Part shown: positions 17,130 to 25,664 of the stretch, piece by piece | Layout: each line of letters opens with the position of its first letter | Position numbering within the stretch: the stretch's first letter is position 1 | From: Neisseria sp. 83E34 | Lineage (GTDB): Bacteria > Pseudomonadota > Gammaproteobacteria > Burkholderiales > Neisseriaceae | Direction: 5' to 3' | Assembly (NCBI RefSeq): GCF_001308015.1 | Contig: NZ_LGYH01000008.1 | Location: 62,001 to 126,000, forward strand | Length of the DNA: 64,000 bases | The notes under the pieces: model-generated | Seen by the model: only the letters and a program-made list of their open reading frames with translations | Databases searched by the model: none | What the model was told of the DNA's origin: nothing | Made by a program: the position numbers and the translations under genes

Positions 17130-17834
17130 TTGGCAAATGTAAGAAATCATAATATCAGCTGTTGGTTTGATGAAACACTTTTAGGCAGCTATGTTCGCAG
17201 TGAAGAGGAGTCTTTTTTCTCACACTCCGCAACCCGCTATGCTTTCGGCACAACGGTACAGATGGGTATGCCTGCTTGGAATTTATTGGAAGGGCATCAT
17301 GTTATCCGTTCCGGTTATGATTTTGAAATGGAAGCGGAATATTCTGCATGGATGGCAGATTCGCTTGATTTATTGCTGATGCCGCATGTATTGGAGTGCT
17401 GTGATGCTTACGCAGTGGCTTTGGCCGAAGCTTACCGGGCTTTGAAACCGGAAGGGCGTATGGTTTTAACCGGATTGAATCCGCACTCACTTTGGCAGTT
17501 TAGCGGCTGTTTCGACGGAAAACGCCTGCCTGAAAAAAGTAAGTGTCTGCCTTTGCCTGAGTTGAAACATGTGTTGTCGGATTTGGGATTTATGATTGAG
17601 AGCGGGCGGTTTATGGTTTACCGGCCGATGATTCAAAATAAACAAGCCTTACGTGCTTTGGAATTTATGGAAGCTGCCGGTGATCGTTGGTGGCCTCATG
17701 CTGCCGCTGTTTATGGTTTGGTGTTGGTAAAAAGAGAGCTAGGCATGCATCCGCTTAAACAAGAAAATCATGAGGAAGCATTGGAGGCGGAAGGAAAAAT
17801 GGTGCTTACACCTGCTAGGGTGAAGGAAACGTAA
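17130..17834 (+). CDS. YafS-like class I SAM-dependent methyltransferase
   Basis: The 234-aa protein resembles YafS of enterobacteria, which also sits near mltD and gloB. It contains a methyltransferase domain: the segment LDLLLMPHVLECCDAYAVAL (about 87-106) followed by EAYRALKPEGRMVLTGLNP is the usual post-motif I strand and helix. No in-frame ATG gives a good start. TTG at 17130 was chosen because GGAG lies 9 nt before it; a TTG at 17115 is possible but follows AAGG with no spacer. The substrate is unknown. The 220-nt gap upstream separates it from the divergent mltD. Confidence 0.75.
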   Translation: MANVRNHNISCWFDETLLGSYVRSEEESFFSHSATRYAFGTTVQMGMPAWNLLEGHHVIRSGYDFEMEAEYSAWMADSLDLLLMPHVLECCDAYAVALAEAYRALKPEGRMVLTGLNPHSLWQFSGCFDGKRLPEKSKCLPLPELKHVLSDLGFMIESGRFMVYRPMIQNKQALRALEFMEAAGDRWWPHAAAVYGLVLVKRELGMHPLKQENHEEALEAEGKMVLTPARVKET

Positions 17835-17852
17835 ATGTGTTTCAATCAACAT

Positions 17853-17888
17853 AATGCCTGTCTGAAAAATGTTTTTCAGACAGGCATT
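17853..17888. terminator. Bidirectional DUS-pair terminator (methyltransferase/XRE gene)
   Basis: A DUS (17855-17866) and its complement (17875-17886) with an 8-nt loop between converging genes; A and T runs flank it. Confidence 0.8.
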
Positions 17889-17897
17889 TGTTTTGGG

Positions 17898-18170
17898 TTA
17901 AATCATTTTTAAACGTTCTTCCGGCGGTAGTAACAGTTGGTAAGCTGGAATGCCGAGTGCGGCTGCCATTTTTTCGATATTGGATAGAGCGATGTTCCAG
18001 CGTTTGCGCTCTACTGCGGAAACGTAGGTTCGATCCAATCCGCATTGGCGGGCGAGCTCTTCTTGCGACCAGCCTTTGCTCACTCTGAACAGACGCATAT
18101 TGTAGGCAAGTACGGCACGTAAATCATTGGAATCGGGAAGCTCGGTGGGGGCGTGCAATTTGTTGGACAT
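17898..18170 (-). CDS. Small XRE-family transcriptional regulator
   Basis: A 90-aa protein that is nearly all one helix-turn-helix domain of the Cro/C1 type: NMRLFRVSKGWSQEELARQC (about 24-43) is the first half with helix 2, and GLDRTYVSAVERKRWNIALS (44-63) holds the recognition helix. The YVSAVER core resembles controller proteins of restriction-modification systems and other stand-alone XRE regulators, but no R-M genes are near. It diverges from radC and may bind the 167-nt gap between them, possibly with autoregulation (inference). Confidence 0.85.
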   Translation of the reverse strand: MSNKLHAPTELPDSNDLRAVLAYNMRLFRVSKGWSQEELARQCGLDRTYVSAVERKRWNIALSNIEKMAAALGIPAYQLLLPPEERLKMI

Positions 18171-18243
18171 TATTTTTCCTTGTGTATTTATTTCAACGGA
18201 TTTTACTTCACGGTTGATTAAAACTCAATGTTTGCTTAACTGT

Positions 18244-18255
18244 TTCAGACAGGCA
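18244..18255 (-). repeat. Single DUS upstream of radC
   Basis: Exact complement of TGCCTGTCTGAA in the divergent XRE-radC gap. Confidence 0.88.
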
Positions 18256-18337
18256 TCAGCGTTTTGCTGTTCATTCTGATTTTAAGATAAAATAATTTCT
18301 GAAACTATCAATTATAAAACATTGCGGATTGTTATAT

Positions 18338-19012
18338 ATGAGTATTAAACACTGGCCGGAAGGGGAGCGCCCGCGTGAAAAGCTGTTGGAGCGGGGAGCG
18401 GCTGCGTTAAGTGATGCGGAATTGCTTGCGATTTTGCTGCGTGTGGGCACAAGGGGAATGAGTGCGGTAGATTTGGCGCGCTATCTTTTGCAAGAGTTTG
18501 GCAGCTTGGGGCGGCTTTTGAGTGCGCCTGCACAAGAATTGTCTAAATACAAAGGCATGGGATTGGCAAGCTATACCCAGTTTGCGGTGGTGCGCGAAGT
18601 AGGGCGCAGGGTGTTGGGCGAAGAATTGCAGCAAGCGCCTGTATTCGGCAGTTCGCAGGCGGTGGCCGACTATTTGCGCCTCCAGCTTGGGCAGGAGCGG
18701 GTGGAGGTAACGCTGGCATTGCTGCTGAACCGGCAAAATCAATTGATTAATTTAGTTGAGTTGGCGCGGGGCACGGTAGCTGAAAATACGGTGTATGTGC
18801 GTGAGGTGGTTAAACTGGCGTTGGAGCATCATGCCAATGCAATCATTATTGCCCATAACCATCCGGGTGGCTCTGCGGAGCCTTCCGGCGAAGATATTGC
18901 GTTTACGGGCAGGCTGAAAGCTGCTTTGAACTTGGTGGATGTTGCTTTGCTGGATCACTTTGTGGTTACTTCAACTCAAGCTGTGTCATTTGCCGAGCGG
19001 CGTTTACTATAA
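18338..19012 (+). CDS. radC: RadC family JAB-domain protein
   Basis: The 224-aa protein has an N-terminal helix-hairpin-helix region (about 20-80) and a C-terminal JAB/MPN-like domain whose metal motif is complete: NAIIIAHNHPGGSAEPSGED (His-x-His, Ser and Asp, about 168-187). The biological role of RadC is unsettled; the old link to DNA repair is doubtful. The ATG at 18338 gives the normal MSIKHWPEGERPREKL start. The last sense codon and the TAA stop (19007-19012) lie in the left end of Correia-like element B, so the element may have reset the C-terminus. Confidence 0.93.
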   Translation: MSIKHWPEGERPREKLLERGAAALSDAELLAILLRVGTRGMSAVDLARYLLQEFGSLGRLLSAPAQELSKYKGMGLASYTQFAVVREVGRRVLGEELQQAPVFGSSQAVADYLRLQLGQERVEVTLALLLNRQNQLINLVELARGTVAENTVYVREVVKLALEHHANAIIIAHNHPGGSAEPSGEDIAFTGRLKAALNLVDVALLDHFVVTSTQAVSFAERRLL

Positions 19013-19154
19013 GCAAATGAACTTAACTTTTACTACGGCGTTGCTGCGCCTTAGCTCAAAGAGAACGATTTTGTAAGCCGTTGAATTATGAATAAAATCA
19101 GTTCTGTACTATGAGACTTGCTGCCTTGCATCAAAAATAAGTTTATTTGCTATA
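19008..19154 (+). mobile_element. Correia-like miniature element B, overlapping the radC stop
   Basis: A 147-bp element. The left end TATAAGCAAATGAACTTA and the complement of the right end, TATAGCAAATAAACTTA, form the terminal inverted repeat. Inside are GCGTTGCTGCGCCTTAGCTC and the ACTTGCTGCCTTGCATCAAA block, both shared with element C. It fills most of the radC-Nudix gap, so it could affect expression of either; Correia elements elsewhere are known to carry promoters, IHF sites and RNase III sites. Confidence 0.82.
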
Positions 19155-19193
19155 TGAGCTGAATTATCGGTGCGCTTAAAAATTAAGATACAA

Positions 19194-19205
19194 TGCCTGT
19201 CTGAA
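19194..19205 (+). repeat. Single DUS upstream of the Nudix gene
   Basis: Exact TGCCTGTCTGAA, unpaired, 30 nt before the start codon. Confidence 0.9.
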
Positions 19206-19235
19206 AACATACTTACATTATGAAAGGACACGCCG

Positions 19236-19769
19236 ATGGATTTAACCGAAACTCAAATCAGCTCCGAAAAAATTTTCAACGGCACGTTTGTGTCGATTGC
19301 TCAAGACAAGGTGCGGTTACCCAACGGCAATGAAAGTTTCCGCATAGTAATCCGTCATCCCGGTGCGGCATGCATTTTGGCTGTTACGCCTGATGACAAG
19401 GTTGTGTTTGTGCGGCAATGGCGCTATGCCTGCGATAAAGCAATGTTGGAGTTTCCGGCGGGCAAGCTGGAAGAAGGAGAAGATCCCGCTGTATGTGCTT
19501 TGCGCGAGTTGGCGGAAGAAACGCTTTTTGAAGCCGAGCGCGTTGAATTAATGCGGACTTTCTACACTGCTCCGGGATTTTGCGATGAAAAAATGTATCT
19601 TTATCGTGCAATTAATGTGAGCCAAACCAGCAAACTTGAGCCTGATCAAGATGAATTTGTGGAAACCGTGGTGCTTAGCCGTGAAGAAGTGTTGCAAGCT
19701 TTGAAAAACGGTGAAATTGAAGATGCGAAAACAGTTATCGGTTTGCAGGAATGGCTTTTGGAAGGATAA
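19236..19769 (+). CDS. Nudix hydrolase, ADP-ribose pyrophosphatase-like
   Basis: Likely splits ADP-ribose or a related nucleoside diphosphate sugar. The 177-aa protein has the Nudix box at about 75-97: GKLEEGEDPAVCALRELAEE, with Gly, Glu, the REL and the EE pair in place. The glycine usually found two residues after EE is replaced (EETLF), a tolerated but notable change. An upstream EFPAGKLE context and YTAPGFCDEKMYLY (about 110-123) match the NudF/ADPRase subgroup. It lies 4 nt upstream of gloB, suggesting one transcript. Confidence 0.88.
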   Translation: MDLTETQISSEKIFNGTFVSIAQDKVRLPNGNESFRIVIRHPGAACILAVTPDDKVVFVRQWRYACDKAMLEFPAGKLEEGEDPAVCALRELAEETLFEAERVELMRTFYTAPGFCDEKMYLYRAINVSQTSKLEPDQDEFVETVVLSREEVLQALKNGEIEDAKTVIGLQEWLLEG

Positions 19770-19773
19770 AGCT

Positions 19774-20523
19774 ATGCAGATTATCCCGATTCCTGCTTTT
19801 AACGATAACTATATTTGGCTGCTGCAATGCGGCTCGGATGCAGCGTGTGTTGATCCGGGTGATGCAGCGCCGGTATTGGATTATCTCAAGCAGCATAATC
19901 TGACATTGCGCCAAATTTGGATTACCCATCATCATAATGACCATACGGGCGGCATCGAAGGCTTGTTAAAGGCGTTTCCCGATTGCGAAGTGTATGGCAA
20001 TGCCGATATTCAAGGCGTGACGCACAAAATCGAAGAGGGCGGCAAGGTTGTGTTTTGCGGAACAGAGGCGCAGGTGTGGCATGTTCCCGGGCATACGGCC
20101 ACGCATTTTGCTTACCTTTTGCTGCTTTCAGACAGGCTTCATGTGTTCTGCGGCGATACTTTATTCAGCGCAGGTTGCGGACGCGTGTTTACCGGCACAA
20201 TCGGGCAACTGTTTAACAGCATCCAGCGCTTTAACAGCTTGCCGCCCGACACTTTGTTTTATCCCGCGCATGAATATACCGCATCCGATTTATGTTTTGC
20301 CGAATATGTGGAACCGGGCAACACGGCGGTAAAAGAAGCGCTGCGTGTGTCTGACAAATTGCCTACCTTGCCCGTAACCTTGGCCCATGAGCGAGCGGTA
20401 AACCCATTTTTACGTACCGACCAAACGATTCTGATTAGGCAGGTGGAAAAATTATCAGGCCAAACTTTGAATGATGACGCCGCTGTTTTTGCAGCGTTGA
20501 GAGAATTGAAAAATACCTTTTAA
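19774..20523 (+). CDS. gloB: Hydroxyacylglutathione hydrolase (glyoxalase II)
   Basis: Zinc metallo-beta-lactamase-fold enzyme hydrolysing S-lactoylglutathione in methylglyoxal detoxification. The 249-aa protein has the metal motif THHHNDHTGG (about 51-60), the second-shell PGHTATH (about 109), the CGDTLFSAGCGRVF block (about 126-139) and the C-terminal glyoxalase II extension ending PVTLAHERAVNPFLR. The start at 19774 gives MQIIPIPAFNDNYIW, the normal N-terminus. A near-DUS (one mismatch) is present within the gene near 20125. Confidence 0.95.
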   Translation: MQIIPIPAFNDNYIWLLQCGSDAACVDPGDAAPVLDYLKQHNLTLRQIWITHHHNDHTGGIEGLLKAFPDCEVYGNADIQGVTHKIEEGGKVVFCGTEAQVWHVPGHTATHFAYLLLLSDRLHVFCGDTLFSAGCGRVFTGTIGQLFNSIQRFNSLPPDTLFYPAHEYTASDLCFAEYVEPGNTAVKEALRVSDKLPTLPVTLAHERAVNPFLRTDQTILIRQVEKLSGQTLNDDAAVFAALRELKNTF

Positions 20524-20546
20524 CATTAATCCTATGCTTTGATGGC

Positions 20547-20581
20547 AATGCCTGTCTGAAATCTGTGTTCAGACAGGCATT
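20547..20581 (+). terminator. DUS-pair terminator after gloB
   Basis: A DUS (20549-20560) and its complement (20568-20579) with a 7-nt loop; TTTTAG follows. Confidence 0.8.
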
Positions 20582-20642
20582 GTTTTAGGCATTATGCAAC
20601 TCCGCTTTGCATATCGTTAAACCACTTACACAGTAACAGCGC

Positions 20643-20722
20643 CGTCATACTCGGGCTTGACTCGAATATCTCCCAACATTATTTCGAATTTAAAAATATT
20701 CGGGTCAAGCCCAAATATGACG
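20643..20722. repeat. 80-bp imperfect inverted repeat (CGTCATA/TCGGGCTTGAC type)
   Basis: Two arms of about 27 bp, one starting CGTCATACTCGGGCTTGAC at 20643 and the other its near-complement ending near 20722, enclose an A/T-rich centre. The arms differ at a few positions. Similar CGGGCTTGAC-containing repeats are widespread intergenic elements in proteobacteria. It occupies the gloB-cls gap, upstream of the cls promoter region. Confidence 0.7.
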
Positions 20723-20816
20723 AGTGTACTATTTTTAAGTTGATTCACCATGGAAATGCAGCCTTGTTTGTGTGGTATGCTAAACTCCGTTTTATTTATG
20801 ATCAAAAAGGTTTGCG

Positions 20817-22298
20817 ATGTCAATATCTTGGGGACAAGTTCTGGTTTTCCTGCACGCGGCGGCGGCGCTTGCCTGTATGGTGCGTGTCCTTTATACGCAG
20901 CGTAATACGGGCACGGCATTTGCATGGCTGATTATATTGTTTGTGTTTCCGCTTCTCGGCGTGGTTGCCTATATGTTGGTAGGAGAACCGCGTTTGGGGA
21001 TGGCACGGGCAAAGCGGTCTGCAGAGATGAACCGCTTTTACGGCGAATTTGTCGAGCAGCACCTTGCCGATAGTGATTTGGACATCACCAATGAAATCGG
21101 CCCGCGCTACCGTGGTATTGCGAGAGTGGCCGCAGATATCACCGGTATGGGCGCTACCAGAAACAACGCTATGACGCTGCTTTCCACAACCGATGATATT
21201 GTAGATGCCATGTTGGCAGATATCCGCTCGGCCCAACAATCATGCTTGCTGGCTTTTTACATTATCCAGCCGCAAGGCAAAATCGAGAGCATGCTCAATG
21301 AGCTGATTTATGCAGCACAACGCGGTGTCAATTGTGTGATTCTTGCAGATGCCGTGGGCAGTGCCGATTTTTTCGGCAGCAGCTGGCCGGATAAGTTGAA
21401 AAATGCAGGAGTAGAAGTGCATGTGGCTTTGCCGGTAGGTGTTTTGCGCACGTTTTTTACCCGCAGTGATTTACGCAATCACCGTAAGATTATGATTATC
21501 GATAAAAAAATCGGCTATACCGGCAGCTTCAATTTGGTTGACCCGCGCTTTTTCAAGCAAGGTTCCGGTGTGGGAGAGTGGGTGGATGTGATGATGCGTT
21601 GCAGCGGGCCGATGGTGTTGGAAATGATGGCGGTGTTTTATGCAGATGTGGCAGTGGAAGGTGACGAAAGCTTGTCTGAAGTACAGCAATACATCACGGA
21701 ACACAGCAGCATTGTAACCGGGCTGTTGCCGCAGAAAATACAGGCGGGCACGGTTGTGGTGCAGGTTATTCCTTCCGCGCCCGACCAAGCGCAGCGCGTG
21801 ATTTACGATACCATCATCAGCGTGATTTACGCAGCAACCCGGAAAATCGTGATTACCACGCCGTATTTTGTGCCGGATGACCCGCTGCTCACCGCGTTGG
21901 TAGTAGCCGCCAAGCGCGGGGTGGACGTCACTTTAGTGCTGCCGGCCAAAGTAGATTCCATGATGGTGCGCTATGCTTCCCGAGCTTATTACCCGATGCT
22001 GCTCAACGCAGGTGTGAAAATAGCTTTGTTTGAAGGCGGTTTGCTGCATGCAAAAACGCTGACTATCGACGAAGACTACACCTTATTCGGCACAGTCAAT
22101 ATGGATATGCGCAGCTTTTTTCTCAATCTGGAAATCAGTCTGGCGATTTATGATGAAAAAACCACTGAAGAAGTGGCCGCGTTGCAGCGGCAGTATCTCA
22201 GCCAGAGCCGCTATGTTACGGTAAAAGCATGGCAGCGGCGCAGCAAATGGTGGGGGTTGGTAGAAAACAGCGTACGCCTGCTCGCACCTTTGCTCTGA
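20817..22298 (+). CDS. cls: Cardiolipin synthase (phospholipase D family)
   Basis: Joins two phosphatidylglycerols to form cardiolipin at the inner membrane. The 493-aa protein begins with two membrane segments (about 7-27 and 35-57) and carries two PLD catalytic repeats: NHRKIMIIDKKIGYTGSFN (about 220) and LHAKTLTIDEDYTLFGTVNMD (about 405). Each has the HxKxxxxD core and downstream Gly/Ser-Asn. This is the ClsA layout. AAAAAGG precedes the ATG. Monocistronic, with its own DUS-pair terminator. Confidence 0.95.
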   Translation: MSISWGQVLVFLHAAAALACMVRVLYTQRNTGTAFAWLIILFVFPLLGVVAYMLVGEPRLGMARAKRSAEMNRFYGEFVEQHLADSDLDITNEIGPRYRGIARVAADITGMGATRNNAMTLLSTTDDIVDAMLADIRSAQQSCLLAFYIIQPQGKIESMLNELIYAAQRGVNCVILADAVGSADFFGSSWPDKLKNAGVEVHVALPVGVLRTFFTRSDLRNHRKIMIIDKKIGYTGSFNLVDPRFFKQGSGVGEWVDVMMRCSGPMVLEMMAVFYADVAVEGDESLSEVQQYITEHSSIVTGLLPQKIQAGTVVVQVIPSAPDQAQRVIYDTIISVIYAATRKIVITTPYFVPDDPLLTALVVAAKRGVDVTLVLPAKVDSMMVRYASRAYYPMLLNAGVKIALFEGGLLHAKTLTIDEDYTLFGTVNMDMRSFFLNLEISLAIYDEKTTEEVAALQRQYLSQSRYVTVKAWQRRSKWWGLVENSVRLLAPLL

Positions 22299-22308
22299 AC
22301 ATACAATC

Positions 22309-22342
22309 AATGCCTGTCTGAAAAAGCTTTCAGACAGGCATT
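22309..22342 (+). terminator. DUS-pair terminator after cls
   Basis: A DUS (22311-22322) and its complement (22329-22340) with a 6-nt loop extended by AAGCTT; 11 nt past the stop. Confidence 0.8.
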
Positions 22343-22392
22343 GCCGATTTCGGGTATCATAACAGCCTGCATTTTAAACAGAAACACTCACT

Positions 22393-23424
22393 ATGCTGCA
22401 AACCGATAATCTCACCGCTGCACGAAGCGAGCGCGTGATTACACCGAAAACCCTTTCCGCCCAAGAAGAACAGCTCGAACGCGCATTGCGCCCTAAAGCG
22501 CTGGCCGACTATATCGGTCAGGAAAAAGCCAAAGAGCAGCTGGAAATCTTTATTCAAGCGGCCAAAAAGCGCGGCGAAGCGCTTGACCACACATTGCTGT
22601 TTGGCCCGCCGGGTTTGGGTAAAACCACATTGGCGCATATCATTGCGCGCGAATTGGGCGTGAACCTGCGCCAAACCAGCGGGCCGGTGCTCGAGCGGGC
22701 AGGGGATTTGGCTGCGCTGCTTACCAATCTTGAGCCGCACGATGTATTGTTTATCGACGAAATCCACCGACTAAGCCCGGTGGTAGAAGAAATTCTGTAC
22801 CCCGCGTTGGAAGATTACCAGCTCGATATTATGATCGGCGAAGGCCCGGCCGCACGCTCAGTGAAAATCGACTTGCCGCCGTTTACATTGGTAGGTGCCA
22901 CCACTCGCGCAGGTATGCTGACCAATCCTTTACGTGACCGTTTTGGTATCGTTTCGCGGCTGGAATTTTACCGTAATGAAGATTTGTCCGTTATCGTGGG
23001 CCGTTCAGCCGCGTTGTTGCAATTGGATATCGACGACACCGGCGCAATGGAAATCGCCCGACGCAGCCGCGGCACCCCGCGTATTGCTAACCGGTTGCTA
23101 CGCCGTGTGCGTGATTATGCCGAAGTAAAAAGCGGCGGAAAAATCACCGCAGCCACAGCCGATGCCGCATTAAGCATGTTAGACGTTGATGCCGAGGGGT
23201 TGGATGTGATGGATAGAAAATTTTTAGATGCTATCTTGCATAAATTCGGTGGCGGCCCGGTCGGACTGGATAATGTGGCGGCTGCCATAGGCGAAAGCAC
23301 CGACACAATCGAAGATGTGATTGAGCCCTATCTGATCCAGCAAGGCTTTTTGCAGCGCACTCCCCGCGGTCGTATGGCCACCGAGCGAAGCTACCTGCAT
23401 TTTGGTTTGAAATTTGAAAAGTAA
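22393..23424 (+). CDS. ruvB: Holliday junction branch migration helicase RuvB
   Basis: AAA+ hexamer that drives branch migration with RuvA. The 343-aa protein shows Walker [16 protein letters not shown] (about 60), Walker [13 protein letters not shown] (about 118), sensor 1 [11 protein letters not shown] (about 166), and the arginine-finger region LRDRFG(I) just after it. The C-terminal winged helix ([20 protein letters not shown]) is intact. ruvA and ruvC are not adjacent, as is usual in Neisseria. Confidence 0.97.
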   Translation: MLQTDNLTAARSERVITPKTLSAQEEQLERALRPKALADYIGQEKAKEQLEIFIQAAKKRGEALDHTLLFGPPGLGKTTLAHIIARELGVNLRQTSGPVLERAGDLAALLTNLEPHDVLFIDEIHRLSPVVEEILYPALEDYQLDIMIGEGPAARSVKIDLPPFTLVGATTRAGMLTNPLRDRFGIVSRLEFYRNEDLSVIVGRSAALLQLDIDDTGAMEIARRSRGTPRIANRLLRRVRDYAEVKSGGKITAATADAALSMLDVDAEGLDVMDRKFLDAILHKFGGGPVGLDNVAAAIGESTDTIEDVIEPYLIQQGFLQRTPRGRMATERSYLHFGLKFEK

Positions 23425-23467
23425 TCGGATCGCCTTCAAATGAACTATGCCTCAAAGAAATTTAGTT

Positions 23468-23479
23468 TTCAGACAGGCA
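23468..23479 (-). repeat. Single DUS between ruvB and rlmJ
   Basis: Exact complement of TGCCTGTCTGAA between two converging genes, unpaired; no clear terminator is seen here. Confidence 0.88.
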
Positions 23480-23487
23480 TTTTAAGA

Positions 23488-24333
23488 TTATGCAATCCGA
23501 TAATCCAATTCAAATCGCGCCTGATTATCTTGCTTTAAAAGTTCGCACAACGCCGGCAAAGTATCTGCGAGCTGTTTGGCCAAAAGGTAGGGCGGGTTAA
23601 TCACAAACATGCCGCTGCCGTGCATACCGAAACCATCAGCCCGCGGCGCGTGTACATGAAGCTGTGCATTTAAATAGTTTTCCGGTGAAAGTTTCATCAG
23701 GGTCTGCGGCAATTTCCGACTTTCCTCGCGGGATAGGCAAGGGTACCAAACGATATAGCAGCCTTCCGCAAAGCGTTTCTGCGCTTCTTTCAGCGTTTTT
23801 ACTACGCGCTCGTAATCCTGTTTTTCTTCATAAGGCGGGTCAATTAATACCACAGCGCGGCGCGTAGGGGGCGGCAACAGGGTGATTAAACCTTGATAGC
23901 CGTTTTCTTTCTTGGCGATGCAGCGCCTGCCCAGTTTCCATTCCCGAATATTATTCTGCAGAAGTTCAAAATCTGCCGGATGTAATTCAAACAAGCGCAT
24001 TTTATCGCTCTCGCGCAAAGTCGCTGCTGCCAAAAACGGGGAGCCGCAATAAAGATTTTCATCAGGCAATAGGTTTTTCAGACAGGCATTAAATTGCTGC
24101 AATGTTTCGGGCAAGCCAGAAGCTGCGCGTAAAAGGGCAATTCCTTGCCGGTACTCCCCCACTTTCTGAGCCTGCTCTCCGGCAAGGTTATATACACCGG
24201 CGCCGCTATGCGTATCGATATACCAATAAGGCTTATCTTTTTTATTGAAATAATCCAATACCAGCCAAAGCGTAAAATGTTTGAGTATGTCGGCATGGTT
24301 TCCTGCATGGAAGGCGTGGCGGTAACTGAGCAT
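23488..24333 (-). CDS. rlmJ: 23S rRNA (adenine(2030)-N6)-methyltransferase
   Basis: SAM-dependent methylation of A2030 in 23S rRNA. The 281-aa protein has the characteristic N-terminus MLSYRHAFHAGNHADILKH and motif X-like YWYIDTHSGAGVYNL (about 36-50). The catalytic DPPY motif appears as VLIDPPYEEKQDYERV (about 161-176), and GSGMFVINPPY follows (about 240). A DUS (24077-24088) is embedded and reads as ACLK in frame. Confidence 0.95.
   Translation of the reverse strand: MLSYRHAFHAGNHADILKHFTLWLVLDYFNKKDKPYWYIDTHSGAGVYNLAGEQAQKVGEYRQGIALLRAASGLPETLQQFNACLKNLLPDENLYCGSPFLAAATLRESDKMRLFELHPADFELLQNNIREWKLGRRCIAKKENGYQGLITLLPPPTRRAVVLIDPPYEEKQDYERVVKTLKEAQKRFAEGCYIVWYPCLSREESRKLPQTLMKLSPENYLNAQLHVHAPRADGFGMHGSGMFVINPPYLLAKQLADTLPALCELLKQDNQARFELDYRIA
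24077..24088 (-). repeat. Intragenic DUS in rlmJ
   Basis: Exact complement DUS, in the coding direction TGCCTGTCTGAA, translated in frame as ACLK within NACLKNLL. Confidence 0.9.
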
Positions 24334-24363
24334 AATTTGAGAAAAATAGATGAGTTGATAAAT

Positions 24364-24394
24364 AATGCCTGTCTGAATGTTTCAGACAGGCATT
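24364..24394 (-). terminator. DUS-pair terminator after the binding-protein gene
   Basis: A DUS (24366-24377) and its complement (24381-24392) with a 3-nt loop, downstream of the solute-binding gene on the minus strand. Confidence 0.75.
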
Positions 24395-24424
24395 CTGCTT
24401 CAAATTAAAAAATGATGCAAAAGC

Positions 24425-25201
24425 TTATTTGGCAAAATATTTGCTTTCGATTTTTTCGTATTCACCGCTTTCACGCACTTTTTTCAACGAATCATTCAGC
24501 ATTTTGAGCGTTTCTTCATCGTTTTTACGCACGGCGAAACCATAATTTTCTTCAGTGAAATCAGGTGCTTCTACCACAGTAAAGCCTTTGTTGGCATTAT
24601 GTTTCAGATAATTGCCGACTACCGCGCTATCTGTAACCACAGCATCCAAGCCGCCGCTTTCCATCTCTTTGATTACCAAAGGCAATGTATCGAAACGCGC
24701 AATCTTCGCGCTGTCTTTGCCCAACATCTTGGAAATAACAAAATCTCCGGTTTGGCCGGTAATCACGCCTACCTTATTGGCTTTTTTCAAATCATCAACA
24801 TTTTTAATGTTTTTACCTTGCGGTACCAGAATCACTTGGGTAATTTTGTAATAAGGATCGGTAAACGACATGCTTTGTTTGCGTTCATCGGTAATAGTGA
24901 TAGCGGAAGCCAAAATATCCACATCACCGTTGCCCAAAGCGGCAAACAGGCTATCCCATGGTTGATGCTTGTATTCCACTTTGAAATTACCTGCCGCAGC
25001 CATCGCATTCATCAGATCAACGTCAAAACCTTCCACATTATTTTGGGCATCCAACGATTCAAACGGCGCAAATTCCGCATTCATGGCCACACGGTAAACC
25101 TTATCCGCTTTTTGTCCGCCACTTTGGCCTTGTCCGCCGCAGCCGCCCAATACCAAAGCCGAACACATTAGTGTAGCGGCAAGCCATTTTTTCATATTCA
25201 T
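24425..25201 (-). CDS. Amino-acid ABC transporter substrate-binding lipoprotein
   Basis: Periplasmic family 3 solute-binding protein, membrane-anchored. The 258-aa protein has a lipoprotein signal (MKKWLAATLMCSALVLGGCG; Cys near 21), the family signature FAPFESLDAQNNVEGFDVDL (about 46-65), and ITITDERKQSMSFTDPYY (about 102-119). These match the HisJ/GlnH/ArtJ class that binds basic or polar amino acids. No permease or ATPase gene lies next to it, so its membrane partners must be elsewhere. GGATC precedes the first of two close ATGs. Confidence 0.88.
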   Translation of the reverse strand: MNMKKWLAATLMCSALVLGGCGGQGQSGGQKADKVYRVAMNAEFAPFESLDAQNNVEGFDVDLMNAMAAAGNFKVEYKHQPWDSLFAALGNGDVDILASAITITDERKQSMSFTDPYYKITQVILVPQGKNIKNVDDLKKANKVGVITGQTGDFVISKMLGKDSAKIARFDTLPLVIKEMESGGLDAVVTDSAVVGNYLKHNANKGFTVVEAPDFTEENYGFAVRKNDEETLKMLNDSLKKVRESGEYEKIESKYFAK

Positions 25202-25333
25202 GATCGTGATCCTGTTTCAGAAAATAAATAATAGTAGGAAGAGCCAGATAAATGATTCTATCGAATTGGGCATTTTATCATGACTTTACATAAAGTGACA
25301 TTTTTTCAGGCAGGCATATGTACTCTAAAAAGG

Positions 25334-25588
25334 TTAATGCTCTTTTTCTCTAAAGAAAGAATAAGTTACATCATGAAACAAATCAATATGCGGGCTGTCT
25401 TCATAGCTCAACTCAGCCAAAGCATCTTCAAACGCCAGTTGGATGGATTCGACCGCATCTTGCGCCATATCGGCCGGCAGGGCGCGGATAAGCCCCTTTA
25501 AAGCCGTAGACAATACGCGGTTTTGCATACGCACCACTTCATTGGCTTCTTCTAAAAATTCAATCCTTTGTTCCAAGCTGTTCATCAT
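25334..25588 (-). CDS. Conserved small acidic protein, unknown function
   Basis: An 84-aa protein that I do not recognise. It begins with a short coiled-coil helix (LEQRIEFLEEANEVVRMQNR) that continues into an amphipathic helical region, is acidic in its second half (FEDALAELSYEDSPHIDLF) and has no signal or membrane segment. AAGGAAAC precedes tandem ATGs at 25588 and 25585. Good ribosome site and codon use make it a likely real gene. It diverges from the next gene by about 75 nt. Confidence 0.7.
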   Translation of the reverse strand: MMNSLEQRIEFLEEANEVVRMQNRVLSTALKGLIRALPADMAQDAVESIQLAFEDALAELSYEDSPHIDLFHDVTYSFFREKEH

Positions 25589-25664
25589 GTTTCCTTAGAA
25601 AATAATCTGATAAAATAGGGCACCGATTATAAGCCTTCAAATGCCAGCAAAGAAAGCAAAAAGA

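Noticed and set aside
17898-18170. Restriction-modification controller locus
   Set aside because: The XRE protein resembles C proteins, but no methylase or endonuclease gene is anywhere nearby.
20626-20925. 99-codon minus-strand frame overlapping the cls start
   Set aside because: It runs through the 80-bp inverted repeat and the cls coding region, with no ribosome site; a shadow of cls.
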